A DNA stretch of 64,000 nucleotides from Streptomyces venezuelae (GTDB lineage Bacteria; Actinomycetota; Actinomycetes; Streptomycetales; Streptomycetaceae), in contig NZ_CP029193.1 in assembly GCF_008642355.1 (NCBI RefSeq), forward strand, positions 2,256,001 to 2,320,000. Direction: 5' to 3'. Below the pieces are notes generated by a model. That model did no database searches. It was not told the origin of the DNA and saw nothing but the letters and a program-made list of their open reading frames with translations. This document shows, one piece after another, positions 17,425-27,171 of the stretch; position 1 is the stretch's first letter, and every line of letters starts with the position of its first letter. A program made the translations under genes and the position numbers.

Positions 17425-17448
17425 CCGGCCGGACGGCTAGCCCCGCAG
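17413..17448. terminator. Bidirectional hairpin spanning both stop codons of convergent genes
   Basis: CTGCGGGGCTAGCC - 8 nt - GGCTAGCCCCGCAG is a perfect 14-bp stem. It contains the ddaH stop (17422-17424) and the stop of the convergent gene (17437-17439). Because of the symmetry both proteins end in Leu-Arg-Gly. Confidence 0.85.
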
Positions 17449-19464
17449 GTCGGCCGGGCAGATCCGGCGCGGCTCGTCGTCGCCCTCGATGCGGGCGTCG
17501 ACGCAGCCGCCCGGCAGCCCGTCGTACGCCTTGGTGCCGAAGTTGGCCGTGACGGTCAGCGTGCCCCCGCCGAACACCGTGCGCTGGACCGTGTTGTCGG
17601 CGGTCAGGCGGCGATACGAGGTGAGGGGCTCGGTGCCCGCGGCCTTGTGCAGCGGGGCGAAGTACTTCTGCAGGGCGGCGAGTTCGGCCCCGTGCTGCTT
17701 CAGGGACGGACCGTCGAGGACATAGTTGAGGGGCGTGTTGTAGAGCATCGCGGTCAGCGCGCGGTCGGTCTTCTGCTGCGGCAGCTTCTCGTACGAGAGT
17801 TCCCAGCGCTCGGCGTTGACGAGCGAGCCGTGCAGTGCGGTCTCGTAGAGCGGCACGCGGTAGCGCGGGTCGTACATCGCCCTGGCGAGGTCGGCGGGCA
17901 GGTCGACGGGCTTGAAGAAGATGCCGGGCGCGGCCTCCGGGTAGTAGCCGCCCCACTTCTCGCGGTCCTTCTGGAGCTTCCACAGGCCGTCGGCGACGGG
18001 GGTGCCCCCGCCGTGGTCGAAGGCGAGGGCCTGGTTGGCCCAGGCTCCCGCGGTCTCCGAGCCGAGGACGAGGCCGCCCTTCCCGTGCTCGGCGATGCGC
18101 TTCATCCGCGCGAGGCGGTTCGTGCGGTCCTTCGCCTTGGTCATGCGGTGGCCCTTGGCGTGGTCCCGGAAGAGTTCGCCGGTGGCGTCCACGTCGAGGA
18201 AGTAGCTGTCGGCGCCGTTGGCGACCATGGAGCGGGTACGGTCCGCGAGGTGGTGCCGGCGTGGTTCGGACTGCTCGAAGGCCTGGGAGCTGAGGTAGCA
18301 GCCGCGACCGCCGAAGCCGGTCTCGGGCCTGCCCTCGGCGTCCCGCACGCAGTAGTCGGGGTAGACGGTGCCGGGCCAGGCGGAGGTGGGGCTGTCGGCG
18401 CTCTTCGGGTCCTGGCCGTTGGCGAAGGAGTCATAGGGGCCGACGAGATAGCCGGCCTTCTTGGCGGCGTCGACCGCCGCCTTGTCCATGGGGTCCGGGC
18501 CCGCGTCGTAGCCGAGCCACATCCGGTCGACGCCGAGCTTGCGGAGCTGCCGCACACCCTCCGCTGTGCGGGCGGTGCCCCAGGTGTAGGCGTGGAAGGC
18601 GCCGAGGAGCTTCTCCGTGGCCGGGTTCTTCGCGATCTTCCGCTTCAGGCTGCCGAGCCGGCCGCGCTCGGCGAGCCAGGAGCGGTAGTCGGCGGCGGGC
18701 GCGACGGCGTTGCCGTCGGTCAGGGCGAACGTGACGGTGTAGGCGCGGGTGCCCTCGCCGCGGTCGAAGGTGTGCTCGGCGGTGGTGCGCAGCCGTCCCT
18801 TGTCCGCGGTGAAGGCGAGGTCCGTGCCGATGTCGGTGGGGGTGAGGTAGCTGACGCCGGCCCGCTTGCCGAGGGAGTAGCCCCACAGGGGCAGGGTCAG
18901 CCCTTCGCTCATGTCGACGGTGCTGCCCGCGAGTTGTCCTTTCCCCTCCGTCCAGAACGCGTCCCCGACGGGTATGTCCAGGCCTTCGCCGCGCGGCAGT
19001 TGCAGGGAGATGGCGGCGGCGTCGGTGCCGGTGACGGGCCAGCTGAGCCTGGTGTCGCGGTGCGCCTTCATGCTCAGGGAGAGGCGGCCGTGGTCGGTGC
19101 GCGCGGTGACGTCGATGCCGCGCTCGGGGTAGCTCCAGCGCGCCCGGTCCCTGCCGGTACGGGTCACGGGGCCGGGCTTGCCGAGGTCGGTGCCGGCGGC
19201 GTCGGAGAGGGTGAGGTCGCGTCCCGCGCCGGTGCGGGCGCGGACGGCGAGCGTCGCGGTGTCGACGACGGCGGTGCCGCCGTCGAGGGAGAGTTCGACG
19301 GCGCGGCCGCGCGGTTGCTCCGCGCCCGCGGTGAAGGCGTAGGTGGTGGCACCCGCGGCGGCGACCGCCAGGGCGATGGACAGGGCGAGGAAACGGGTCT
19401 CCGACCGCCTGCGGGCGTGGCCGGGAGAACTGCTCTTGTTCGGCATGGAGCAGTGGATAGTCAC
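17437..19464 (-). CDS. Membrane-anchored glycoside hydrolase-like protein
   Basis: A 675-residue protein with a short cytoplasmic tail, one N-terminal membrane helix (about 24-42), a beta-rich domain (50-260) and a TIM-barrel-like domain (280-600). The barrel carries LLGAFHAYTWGTAR, GVDRMWLGYD, SYFLDVDATGE (D424, candidate nucleophile) and LVLGSETAG (E470, candidate acid/base). A C-terminal beta domain follows. The pattern resembles GH101/GH129-type and related glycosidases, but the family is uncertain. The start is a GTG at 19464; an ATG at 19446 is an alternative. Probably acts outside the membrane on a glycan. Confidence 0.82.
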   Translation of the reverse strand: MTIHCSMPNKSSSPGHARRRSETRFLALSIALAVAAAGATTYAFTAGAEQPRGRAVELSLDGGTAVVDTATLAVRARTGAGRDLTLSDAAGTDLGKPGPVTRTGRDRARWSYPERGIDVTARTDHGRLSLSMKAHRDTRLSWPVTGTDAAAISLQLPRGEGLDIPVGDAFWTEGKGQLAGSTVDMSEGLTLPLWGYSLGKRAGVSYLTPTDIGTDLAFTADKGRLRTTAEHTFDRGEGTRAYTVTFALTDGNAVAPAADYRSWLAERGRLGSLKRKIAKNPATEKLLGAFHAYTWGTARTAEGVRQLRKLGVDRMWLGYDAGPDPMDKAAVDAAKKAGYLVGPYDSFANGQDPKSADSPTSAWPGTVYPDYCVRDAEGRPETGFGGRGCYLSSQAFEQSEPRRHHLADRTRSMVANGADSYFLDVDATGELFRDHAKGHRMTKAKDRTNRLARMKRIAEHGKGGLVLGSETAGAWANQALAFDHGGGTPVADGLWKLQKDREKWGGYYPEAAPGIFFKPVDLPADLARAMYDPRYRVPLYETALHGSLVNAERWELSYEKLPQQKTDRALTAMLYNTPLNYVLDGPSLKQHGAELAALQKYFAPLHKAAGTEPLTSYRRLTADNTVQRTVFGGGTLTVTANFGTKAYDGLPGGCVDARIEGDDEPRRICPADLRG

Positions 19465-19627
19465 CGCCCTTAAGAACCTTCTAAGAACAGGTGCGGATCG
19501 GCCACGAACAGGGGCGGTTCAGCCACCTGGCCGACTTCGTGCTAACAATACGAACGCAACACCGCACCACCACAACCAAAAAGTCGGGCCCCACCGGGGC
19601 CCAGGGGGAAGAAGAGGTATCAGCGCA

Positions 19628-20122
19628 GTGAACCGCATGCGCACGTCCGCCGCAGTCCTGGCCACCGCGGGGGCGCTCACCGCCGCTCAGCTGGGCCTGG
19701 CCGGGTCCGCTTCCGCGGCGTCCGGGCCGACCGTCAAGTCCGCGCCGCGGGCCGCCAACGGCTGCCCGATCGACATCGTCTACCCGAAGCGCTTCTCGTA
19801 CGACCGGTACGGGAACGTGACCAACGGTGGCCTGTACTTCGGCATCAAGAGCAAGACGACGAAGAGCATCAAGAAGGTCACCTTCACGGTGACCAACACG
19901 AAGAACGTCCGCTTCAAGAGGGCGACGCCGACGGGTGGCAAGATCACCCACCGCACGACGAAGACCGTCTCGGTCTACGACAAGACGTTCAAGGGCAAGC
20001 AGAAGCTCGGCTTCAAGGTGCAGACCCGGCTGCTCAACACCCGTTCGTTCGGCGTGAAGTTCACGCTGCGCGGGACCGGCTGGAACTGCGCGGTGAACCA
20101 GGGGACCTGGGGCCCGAGGTAG
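19628..20122 (+). CDS. Secreted protein of unknown function
   Basis: A 164-residue product with a signal peptide (cleavage near SASA-ASG, residue 32) and a mature domain rich in Thr/Lys beta strands (KKVTFTVTNTKNVRFKRATP, GWNCAVNQGTW). It has two cysteines, near the N- and C-termini of the mature part, likely disulfide-bonded. The fold looks immunoglobulin-like, but I do not recognise the family. The GTG at 19628 follows GAAGAAGAGG; an ATG three codons later is possible. It ends 1 bp from the convergent Rsm22-like gene. Confidence 0.8.
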   Translation: MNRMRTSAAVLATAGALTAAQLGLAGSASAASGPTVKSAPRAANGCPIDIVYPKRFSYDRYGNVTNGGLYFGIKSKTTKSIKKVTFTVTNTKNVRFKRATPTGGKITHRTTKTVSVYDKTFKGKQKLGFKVQTRLLNTRSFGVKFTLRGTGWNCAVNQGTWGPR

Positions 20123-20123
20123 T

Positions 20124-21143
20124 TCACTCCGCGGACGGGGGCGGCCACGCGTCGCCCCAGTCCGCGTCGCGCGCCGCGCGGTAGAGGGGGCCGTGGCGCT
20201 TGGTCACGGTCCTCCTGCGCAGGGCCTCGTCCGGTTCGCACAGGTCGAGGAGGACCTGGCCCTTGCGGATCTGCGGGCGGCGCACGATGCGCGTGGGCGC
20301 GGGGTCCGGGCCGAAGCGGACCGCGGCGACGTAGCTGAACTTCTCGTCCTCGTACGCCAGGGAGCCGCCCTTGACCTGGCGGTGCAGGGACGACCTGCTG
20401 ACCCGCGCGGAGAAGTGGCACCAGTCCGTGCCGGGCTCGATGGGGCAGGCCGCGCTGTGCGGGCAGGGCGCGGCGATGCGGTAGCCCGCGGCGATGAGCC
20501 GGTCGCGTGCCTCGATGACGCGCCGGTAGCCGTCGGGGGTGCCGGGCTCGATGACGACGACGGCCTGTTCCGCCGCGTCCGCGGCGGCGTCGACGACGGA
20601 ACGCCGGTCGGCCTCGGTGAGCTCTCCCAGCACGTAGGACACGGTCACGAGATCCGCGCTCTCGATGGCGAGCGCCGACCCGATACGGGAGCGCTGCCAC
20701 CGCACACCGCGCAGCTGGGGCGCCGCACCGGCCAGCTCCCGTCCCAGCGCGAGCGCGGGCTCGGCCCAGTCGAGCACGGTCACGGGCCGCTCCCCCGCCC
20801 AGGTCGCGGCGACCGCCCACGTGGCGGCGCCGGTCCCGCCTCCCACGTCCACGTGACTCCCGGGCGCCCACCCCTCCGGCGCCGCGTCCGCGAGCGCGCC
20901 GAGCGCACCCCGGACGGCTTCGAACGTCGCGGGCATCCGGTACGCCGCGTACGCCGCGACGTCCGCCCGATCCCGCAGGATCGGCGCGTCGGTAGGAGTC
21001 CGCCCCCGATAGTTGGCGATCAGCCGCTCGACGGCCTGGGTCGCCTGTCGAGGCGGAAGACCGTCCAGAAGCCCTGCGAGGGCGGCGCGCAGAGTCTCGG
21101 CCGTGGAGGCGGCGGCTGTGGCCTGGGGGGTGGGGGCGTTCAC
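20124..21143 (-). CDS. Rsm22-family small-ribosomal-subunit methyltransferase-like protein
   Basis: The 339-residue product has a Rossmann SAM-binding region (HVDVGGGTGAATWAVAATW, near residue 115) and the Rsm22/mS35 hallmark cysteines in APCPHSAACPIEPGTDWCHF with a following SARVSR, likely binding an Fe-S cluster. A fourth cysteine lies in LLDLCEPDE. Rsm22 proteins associate with the small ribosomal subunit; the exact reaction is unsettled. It lies 182 bp downstream of the serine hydrolase gene and is probably transcribed separately. Confidence 0.9.
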   Translation of the reverse strand: MNAPTPQATAAASTAETLRAALAGLLDGLPPRQATQAVERLIANYRGRTPTDAPILRDRADVAAYAAYRMPATFEAVRGALGALADAAPEGWAPGSHVDVGGGTGAATWAVAATWAGERPVTVLDWAEPALALGRELAGAAPQLRGVRWQRSRIGSALAIESADLVTVSYVLGELTEADRRSVVDAAADAAEQAVVVIEPGTPDGYRRVIEARDRLIAAGYRIAAPCPHSAACPIEPGTDWCHFSARVSRSSLHRQVKGGSLAYEDEKFSYVAAVRFGPDPAPTRIVRRPQIRKGQVLLDLCEPDEALRRRTVTKRHGPLYRAARDADWGDAWPPPSAE

Positions 21144-21225
21144 CCGGTGATTCTACGGGGACGCGCCGCGTCTGCCCGGCTCGGGCGGTCCAGCGGGTGC
21201 GACCCCATCGTGCCCGCTCGCGCAC

Positions 21226-21280
21226 AGCCCCGCAGGGGCTGCTCGGGGGCGCGCGCGGAACTGCGCGATCAGCCACCGCC
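21226..21280. repeat. Dispersed Streptomyces intergenic repeat, copy 1
   Basis: GGAACTGCGCGATCAGC (21257-21273) is found as an exact inverted copy at 56260-56276, in both cases beside a GC-rich palindrome. From memory this sequence is common between Streptomyces genes. The rest of the 182-bp gap 21144-21325 shows nothing else. Confidence 0.7.
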
Positions 21281-21325
21281 GGTCCGCACCCGCCGACACG
21301 GCCCAGCCGGGCGGACGAGCCCGCG

Positions 21326-22459
21326 CTACCTCCCCCGCGCCGCGCGGGCGAGCCGCGTCGCCGCCGCGGCCCGGGGCGCGTTGTCCGGTGCGCGACGGCG
21401 CGGGTGGACCGTGTTGGCCAGCAGAACCAGAAACGTGTCCGTCGACGGGTCCAGGACCAGCGACGTGCCGGTGAACCCCGTGTGGCCCGCCGCCCCGCGC
21501 CCCGCGAGCTCGCCCATGAACCACGGCTGGTCGATGCCGAAGCCGAGCCCGGACCCCGCGAACATCAGCTCGACGAAGTCGGGGCCGAGGATGCGGGCCC
21601 TGCCGTACGACCCGCCGCACAGCAGCGTGCGGCAGAGCACCGCCAGGTCGCGCGCCGTGGAGAACAGCCCCGCGTGCCCGGCGACACCGCCGAGCGCCCA
21701 CGCGTTCTCGTCGTGGACGGTGCCGCGCAGCATCCCCCGGTCGGCCTTCGCCCAGGGCCTGCGCTGGTCCTCCGTCGCCGCCGCGTCGGGGCGCGGCCCG
21801 AAGCCCGTGGCGGTCATGCCGAGCGGCCGGGTGATGCCCTCGCGGATGAGGTCGTCTAGGGGGCGGCGGGTGAGGCGCTCCAGGATGTGCTGGAGGAGCA
21901 GCATGTTCAGGTCGGAGTAGACGTAGTCGCCGGGTTCGGTGACGGGGGCCTCCGCGCGCAGCGCCGCGAGGCGTGCCGCGTCGTCGGCGCAGTCGTACAG
22001 CGGCAGCTCGGGCCGCAGCCCGGAGGTGTGGGTGAGCAGCTGGCGCACCGTGACGCGGTGCTGTGCCGCGGCCGTGAACTCGGGAACGTACGCCCCGACG
22101 AGCGCGTCGATGCCGAGCGTGCCGCGTTCCAGTTGCTGCACGGCGGCGACCGTCGTGAAGAGCTTCGTGAGCGAGGCCAGGTCGAAGGGCGTGCTCGTGC
22201 GCGTCGGCACCCGCCATTCGGGGGGCAGCTCGACGCCGCGGTCGGTCTCCGGGTCGTACGAGGCGTACCGCACCGCCCACCCCGCCGCCTCCTCCGCCGC
22301 GATGACGGGCCCGCGGCCGACGAGGACGACGGCGCCCGCGCACCACGGCCGGGGTCCGCGCGTCAGGTCGGCCACCTCGGCGACGAGGCGGCCGATCTCG
22401 TCGGGGTCGAGGCCCGCGCGGTCCGGGGTGCCGGGGCGCAGGAGTCTGGGTGCGCTCAG
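21326..22459 (-). CDS. Serine hydrolase, beta-lactamase/penicillin-binding-protein fold
   Basis: The 377-residue product has the three class C/esterase motifs: S-x-x-K (DLASLTKLFTT), Y-x-N (YSDLNMLLLQ) and H-x-G (GHTGFTGTSLV). HTSGLRPELP and GVAGHAGLFSTARDL are also present. It is probably a cytoplasmic or released peptidase/esterase; no signal peptide is seen. The most plausible start is a CTG at 22459, which forms a CTGA overlap with the stop of the upstream exporter gene and has GGAGG 7 bases before it. An ATG at 22525 would give 22 extra unconserved-looking residues. Confidence 0.88.
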   Translation of the reverse strand: MSAPRLLRPGTPDRAGLDPDEIGRLVAEVADLTRGPRPWCAGAVVLVGRGPVIAAEEAAGWAVRYASYDPETDRGVELPPEWRVPTRTSTPFDLASLTKLFTTVAAVQQLERGTLGIDALVGAYVPEFTAAAQHRVTVRQLLTHTSGLRPELPLYDCADDAARLAALRAEAPVTEPGDYVYSDLNMLLLQHILERLTRRPLDDLIREGITRPLGMTATGFGPRPDAAATEDQRRPWAKADRGMLRGTVHDENAWALGGVAGHAGLFSTARDLAVLCRTLLCGGSYGRARILGPDFVELMFAGSGLGFGIDQPWFMGELAGRGAAGHTGFTGTSLVLDPSTDTFLVLLANTVHPRRRAPDNAPRAAAATRLARAARGR

Positions 22460-23754
22460 TGGTCCGCCTCCGTCGCGTGCGTCGTGGGTCCGTGCTGCCA
22501 GGGGCGGCACAGTCCTACGAAGCATGCGATGGCTGCCAGCGCGCAGGCCAGTTGGACGACGGCCATCGGGACGGCCGTGTCCTCGCCCGCGATGCCGACG
22601 AGCGGCGAGGCGACGGCGCCGACGAGGAAGGAGGAGGTGCCGAGGAGCGCGGAGGCGGAGCCCGCGGCGTGGGGGGTGCGGAGCAGGGCGAGGGACTGGG
22701 TGTTGGGCAGGGTGAGGCCCATCGACGACATGAGGACGAAGAGTCCCGCGGCGACGGGGACCAGGCCGACGTCGCCGAAGACGCCGGTCGTCATGAGCAG
22801 GAGCGCGATCGCGGCGACCGTGACCATGGCGAGGCCGACGGCGAGGACCTTGTTGAGGCTGGTGCGGCCGACGAGGACCTTGCCGTTGATCTGGCCCGCG
22901 GCGATCAGTCCGACGGAGTTGACGCCGAAGAGGAGGCTGAAGGTCTGCGGGGAGGCGCCGTAGATCTCCTGGATCACGAAGGGCGACGCGGAGATGTACG
23001 CGAAGAGCGCGGCGAACGCGAAGCCGCCCGCGATCATGTAGCCGGCGAAGACGCGGTCGGCGAGGAGCGACCTCATGGTGCGCAGCGCCTCGACGGTGCC
23101 GCCGCTGTGCCGCTTCTCGGGGGCGAGGGTCTCGGGGAGGCGGCGCCAGACCAGCAGGGTCAGGGCGGTGCCGACGACCGTGAGGACGACGAAGATGCCG
23201 CGCCAGTCGGTGAAGCGGAGCACCTGGCCGCCGATGAGGGGCGCGGCGACGGGGGCGACGCCGGAGATCAGCATGAGGGTGGAGAAGAAGCGGGCCATCT
23301 CCACGCCGTCGTACAGGTCACGGACGATGGCGCGGGCGATGACGATGCCGGCGGAGCCCGCGAGGCCCTGGAGCAGGCGGAAGCCGATGAGGAGTTCGGC
23401 GGTGGGGGCGAAGGCGCAGGTCGCGGTGGCGACGACGTAGACGAGGAGGCCGATGAGGAGCGGGCGTCGGCGGCCCCACTTGTCGCTCATGGGGCCGACG
23501 ACGAGCTGGCCGAGTGCCATGCCCATGAGGCAGGCGGTCAGGGTGAGCTGGACGGTCGCGGCCGGGGAGCTCAGGGCGTCGGTGACCTCCGGCAGCGCCG
23601 GCAGGTACATGTCCATGGAGAGCGCCGGGACGGCGGTGAGGCCGCCGAGGACGAGGGTGACCAGAGCCCCGGTACGGCGGAGGGCGGCGGGGCCTGATGG
23701 CTCCGCCGCCTTCGTTATCGCGTGGTCTTCGGTGGCCTGCCCGAGCTCAGGCAT
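22456..23754 (-). CDS. Bcr/CflA-family multidrug MFS exporter
   Basis: The 432-residue protein has 12 predicted helices. Helix 1 ends LSMDMYLPALPEVTDAL, the Bcr/CflA (DHA1) signature, and the following loop reads GQLVVGPMSDKWGRRRPLL, the MFS motif A. SGVAPVAAPLIGG is motif C, typical of drug/proton antiporters. GGGAGGGG precedes the ATG at 23754. The downstream serine hydrolase is translationally coupled through a CTGA overlap, so pump and hydrolase are made together. Substrate unknown; drugs such as bicyclomycin are handled by relatives. Confidence 0.93.
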   Translation of the reverse strand: MPELGQATEDHAITKAAEPSGPAALRRTGALVTLVLGGLTAVPALSMDMYLPALPEVTDALSSPAATVQLTLTACLMGMALGQLVVGPMSDKWGRRRPLLIGLLVYVVATATCAFAPTAELLIGFRLLQGLAGSAGIVIARAIVRDLYDGVEMARFFSTLMLISGVAPVAAPLIGGQVLRFTDWRGIFVVLTVVGTALTLLVWRRLPETLAPEKRHSGGTVEALRTMRSLLADRVFAGYMIAGGFAFAALFAYISASPFVIQEIYGASPQTFSLLFGVNSVGLIAAGQINGKVLVGRTSLNKVLAVGLAMVTVAAIALLLMTTGVFGDVGLVPVAAGLFVLMSSMGLTLPNTQSLALLRTPHAAGSASALLGTSSFLVGAVASPLVGIAGEDTAVPMAVVQLACALAAIACFVGLCRPWQHGPTTHATEADH

Positions 23755-23837
23755 CGCGCCCCTCCCAGTCGCTGCGTCTCGCCTCTGCCGGGTTCTATCG
23801 TCGCAGCTGTGGGTGGGTGGTCCGGACCGGTTTCGGG

Positions 23838-25472
23838 CTATGCCGGGTGCAGGCCCGGGTTTCCCGCCTCCGTGACGAAGGACGCCGCCGTGCTGATGGG
23901 GGCGCCCGGTTTGGTGATCATCGGGACCGTCTTGTAGTCGGCGAGCGCGGAGTCGCGGTCGAGGGTGACGGTCACGTAGCCGCGGCGGCCGTTGTAGAAC
24001 TTCATGTGCGGGTTGGCCTTCGTGAGCGTGTCCCAGTTGGCGGGCTTGTCGGCGCCGTCCTTGCCGCTCGCGACGGACGTGGTGACGATCTCCGTGCCGA
24101 CGTTCTTCGAGGACGGGTCGTCGAAGTCGTCCTTGATGTCGAAGGCGTAGGCGACATGCACGTCGCCGGTGAGGACCATGAGGTTGTCGACGCCCGCGGC
24201 CTCGGCGCCCGCGAGGACCCGGTTGCGGGAGGCGCGGTAGCCGTCCCAGGCGTCCATGGAGAGCTTCGCCCGCGCGTTGAGGTCCAGCCTCCGCTCGGAG
24301 AAGGCGACCTGCTGCGGGACGACGTTCCACAGGGCGTTCGAGCGCCGCCAGCCGTCGAGGAGCCAGCGCTCCTGGGTGGCGCCGGTGATGCTGCGCGCCG
24401 GGTCGTCCGACTCGGGCCCCGGGACGTGGGCCTTGTCGCCGTAGGCCTGGTCGGAGCGGTACTGGCGGGTGTCCAGGATGTCGAACTGGGCGAGGCGGCC
24501 CCAGGTGAGGCGCCGGTAGAGCTGCAGGTCGGGTCCGCTCGGCAGCTGCGCGCGGCGCAGCGGCTGGTTCTCCCAGTAGGCGCGGTAGGCGGCGGCGCGG
24601 CGGAGCAGGAACTCGGTCGGCGGATCGTCGTTCTCGGAGATGTCGTCGGCGTAGTTGTTCTCGGTCTCGTGGTCGTCCCAGGTGACGACGAAGGGGTGCG
24701 CGGCGTGTGCGGCGCGCAGGTCGGGTTCGTGCTTGTAGAGGGCGTACCGCAGGCGGTAGTCCTCCAGGGTCTTCGTCTCCTTGTTGAAGTGCGCGGGCAG
24801 CGTGCGGTCGGTGTAGTTGCGGGCGCCGCCGACCGCGTTGACCGCGTACTCGTAGAGATAGTCGCCGAGGTGGAAGACGACGTCGACGTCGTCCTGGGCG
24901 AGGTGCTTGTACGCGGTGAAGTACCCGTCGTGGTACGCCTGGCAGGAGACGGCGGCGAGGGTGAGGCTGCCGGGGCGGCTGACCGGCTGGGGCGCGGTGC
25001 GGGTGCGGCCCGTCTCGCTGATCCAGCTGCCGGTCCTGAAGCGGAACCAGTAGGTGCGGCCCGGGAGCAGGTGGTCCGCCTCGACGTGCACGGTGTGGCT
25101 GAACTCGGGGTGCGCGGTGACCGTGCCCCGTCTGGCGACGCGCCGGAAGCGGGCGTCGTGGGCGACCTCCCACTGGACGGTGACGCGCTGCCTCGGGAGA
25201 CCGCCGCCGGGCTCGTAGGGGGCGGGGGCGAGCCGGGTCCAGAGCAGGACCGAGGTCGGCTGCGGGTCGCCCGAGGCGACACCGAGAGTGAAGGGGTTGT
25301 CCGCGATGCGGCGGGCGTCGAGCTCGGCGGCGCCCGCGACGCCCGCGGTGGGCAGGTTGGTCGCGAAGGCGAGCGCCGCGGCGGCGCCCGTGACGGTGAG
25401 GAAACGGCGGCGTCCCAGGTGCTGGGCGGCGGCCCGGATCTCGGGTGCGTGCTGCTGGCCTGTGTTGGTCAT
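23838..25472 (-). CDS. phoD: Alkaline phosphatase D (PhoD), Tat-exported
   Basis: A 544-residue phosphodiesterase/phosphomonoesterase releasing phosphate outside the cell. The N-terminus has the twin-arginine signal [18 protein letters not shown], followed by the PhoD lead [20 protein letters not shown]. The metallophosphatase core has [27 protein letters not shown] and [15 protein letters not shown], supplying the Asp/His ligands for the calcium/iron centre. GGGGAGGG precedes the ATG at 25472. The length matches Streptomyces PhoD. No clear PHO box was identified in the 133 bp upstream. Confidence 0.95.
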   Translation of the reverse strand: MTNTGQQHAPEIRAAAQHLGRRRFLTVTGAAAALAFATNLPTAGVAGAAELDARRIADNPFTLGVASGDPQPTSVLLWTRLAPAPYEPGGGLPRQRVTVQWEVAHDARFRRVARRGTVTAHPEFSHTVHVEADHLLPGRTYWFRFRTGSWISETGRTRTAPQPVSRPGSLTLAAVSCQAYHDGYFTAYKHLAQDDVDVVFHLGDYLYEYAVNAVGGARNYTDRTLPAHFNKETKTLEDYRLRYALYKHEPDLRAAHAAHPFVVTWDDHETENNYADDISENDDPPTEFLLRRAAAYRAYWENQPLRRAQLPSGPDLQLYRRLTWGRLAQFDILDTRQYRSDQAYGDKAHVPGPESDDPARSITGATQERWLLDGWRRSNALWNVVPQQVAFSERRLDLNARAKLSMDAWDGYRASRNRVLAGAEAAGVDNLMVLTGDVHVAYAFDIKDDFDDPSSKNVGTEIVTTSVASGKDGADKPANWDTLTKANPHMKFYNGRRGYVTVTLDRDSALADYKTVPMITKPGAPISTAASFVTEAGNPGLHPA

Positions 25473-25605
25473 GTGGCCCTCCCCTGACGATTGGTGTCAG
25501 GGGCATGGAAGTGGTGGGGGACGACGCGCGACTGTCGCGTACACAACACCCGTATGGCGGGCGGATGATGTCCGTGTGGACGCCCCTCCCGTACGCTGCG
25601 GGGCC

Positions 25606-26427
25606 ATGAACGCTGAGCGAACTGACGCATCGAACGGGCCGGGGACCACCCCTTCCGGAGCCTCGTCCAAGGTCGCCGTGGTGACCGGCGCCGGGTCCGG
25701 AATCGGCCGCTCCGTCGCCCTCGAACTGCTCGCGTCGGGCTGGTCCGTCGCGCTCGCGGGCCGCCGCACGGAGACCCTGGAGGAGACGGCGGCCCTCGCG
25801 GCGGCCGGACCGGGCGCACGGGACGACGCGGTGCTCTGCGTACGCACGGACGTGTCCCGCCCCGAGGACGTGACCGCCCTCTTCTCCCGCGTCGTCGCCG
25901 GCTTCGGCCGCCTGGACCTCCTCTTCAACAACGCCGGCACGTTCGGCCCCGGCGGTGTCCCGGTCGAGGAGCTCCCCTACGACGCGTGGCGCCACGTCGT
26001 CGACACCAACCTGAACGGCGCGTTCCTGTGCGCGCAGGCGGCGTTCCGCCAGATGAAGGAGCAGGACCCGCAGGGCGGCCGCATCATCAACAACGGCTCC
26101 ATCTCGGCCCACGCCCCCCGCCCGAACTCGGTGGCGTACACGGCGACGAAGCACGCCCTGACCGGCCTGACGAAGTCCCTCTCCCTGGACGGCAGGCCGT
26201 ACCGGATCGCGGTCGGTCAGATCGACATCGGCAACGCCGCGACCGACATGACCGCACGCATGCAGTCCGGAATCCTCCAGGCGAACGGCCAGTTGGCGAG
26301 CGAGCCGGTGATGGACGTGACGGACGTGGCCCGCACCGTGCGCCACATGGCGGAACTGCCCCTGGAGGCGAACGTCCAGTTCGCGACGGTCCTCGCGACG
26401 AACATGCCGTACGTGGGACGGGGCTGA
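25606..26427 (+). CDS. Short-chain dehydrogenase/reductase
   Basis: The 273-residue product has the classical SDR set: cofactor motif [23 protein letters not shown], and the catalytic Ser-Tyr-Lys in [25 protein letters not shown]. Arginine in [10 protein letters not shown] after the second strand suggests NADP preference. The open frame extends upstream through the phoD promoter, but the ATG at 25606 begins the conserved protein after a short Ser/Thr-rich leader. It is divergent from phoD. Substrate unknown. Confidence 0.92.
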   Translation: MNAERTDASNGPGTTPSGASSKVAVVTGAGSGIGRSVALELLASGWSVALAGRRTETLEETAALAAAGPGARDDAVLCVRTDVSRPEDVTALFSRVVAGFGRLDLLFNNAGTFGPGGVPVEELPYDAWRHVVDTNLNGAFLCAQAAFRQMKEQDPQGGRIINNGSISAHAPRPNSVAYTATKHALTGLTKSLSLDGRPYRIAVGQIDIGNAATDMTARMQSGILQANGQLASEPVMDVTDVARTVRHMAELPLEANVQFATVLATNMPYVGRG

Positions 26428-26585
26428 GGCGGCGGCAGGGCCCGGGGCCGACACGAGACCGGGCCACGGGCCGCGGGCCTACGCGAGATCTCCACAAGTG
26501 GACTAGGAACTACCGCATCAATCCGGGTGAGCGCTCCCCTTATGCTCAGTTCCTCTCCACGAGAACTTCACACTTGGAGCACTCC

Positions 26586-27056
26586 TTGCGCATACGCACC
26601 ACGGCCCCCGCCGTCCTCGCCGCCGCCGCCCTTTCGGTGTCGCTGCTCGCCGCGTCCCCCGCCTCCGCGGCGACGGCACGTCATCAGGGCGGGCTGCACC
26701 TCGGGACCATCCAGTACGACAGTCCGGGCCGGGACACCCGTTCGAACTCCTCGCTGAACGCGGAGTGGGTGAACATCCACAACAGCAGCCGCTCGGCGAT
26801 CCAGCTCAAGGGCTACAAGCTGAAGGACGACACCGGCTACACGTACACCTTCGGCAGCTACAAGATCGGCGCCGGGAAGACCGTCAAGGTCCGCACCGGC
26901 AAGGGCTCCGACGCGTCCGGCGTGCGCTACTGGGGCCGCTCCAACTACGTCTGGAACAACACCGGCGACAAGGCCCGCCTGATCAAGCCGAGCGGCTCGC
27001 AGCTCGACTCCTGCAAGTGGACGCGGCAGGGCTCGGGCTCCATCAGCTGCCACTGA
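26586..27056 (+). CDS. Secreted lamin-tail-domain protein
   Basis: A 156-residue exported protein: signal peptide (cut after ASPASAA, about residue 28) and a lamin-tail-like immunoglobulin fold (LHLGTIQYDSPG, NAEWVNIHNSSRSAIQLKGY, the strand TYTFGSYKIGAGKTVKVRTG, NYVWNNTGDKARLI). A cysteine pair near the C-terminus may form a disulfide. The start is TTG at 26586, supported by GGAG 6 bases upstream. Such domains are often found in secreted nucleases or adhesins; alone, the role is unknown. Confidence 0.85.
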   Translation: MRIRTTAPAVLAAAALSVSLLAASPASAATARHQGGLHLGTIQYDSPGRDTRSNSSLNAEWVNIHNSSRSAIQLKGYKLKDDTGYTYTFGSYKIGAGKTVKVRTGKGSDASGVRYWGRSNYVWNNTGDKARLIKPSGSQLDSCKWTRQGSGSISCH

Positions 27057-27171
27057 CCATCATCAGGGGGTGGGGGAAGGGCGGCCGCTCCGCGGTGGGG
27101 CCCCGCGGTCGGGGCCGCGGGAACGAACCACGCCGCGGAACGGTCGCCCTGCGACAGGGACCTCAGGACGG

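Noticed and set aside
17647..19473. A 608-codon plus-strand frame opposite the glycosidase-like gene
   Set aside because: Low-complexity Val/Gly/Glu/Arg composition typical of antisense frames in GC-rich DNA; the minus strand has a membrane anchor and barrel motifs.
22456..26454. A 1332-codon minus-strand frame running from the SDR region through phoD into the exporter
   Set aside because: Only the last 432 codons match a family (Bcr/CflA exporter with its own ribosome site); the rest is out of frame with phoD and antisense to the SDR.
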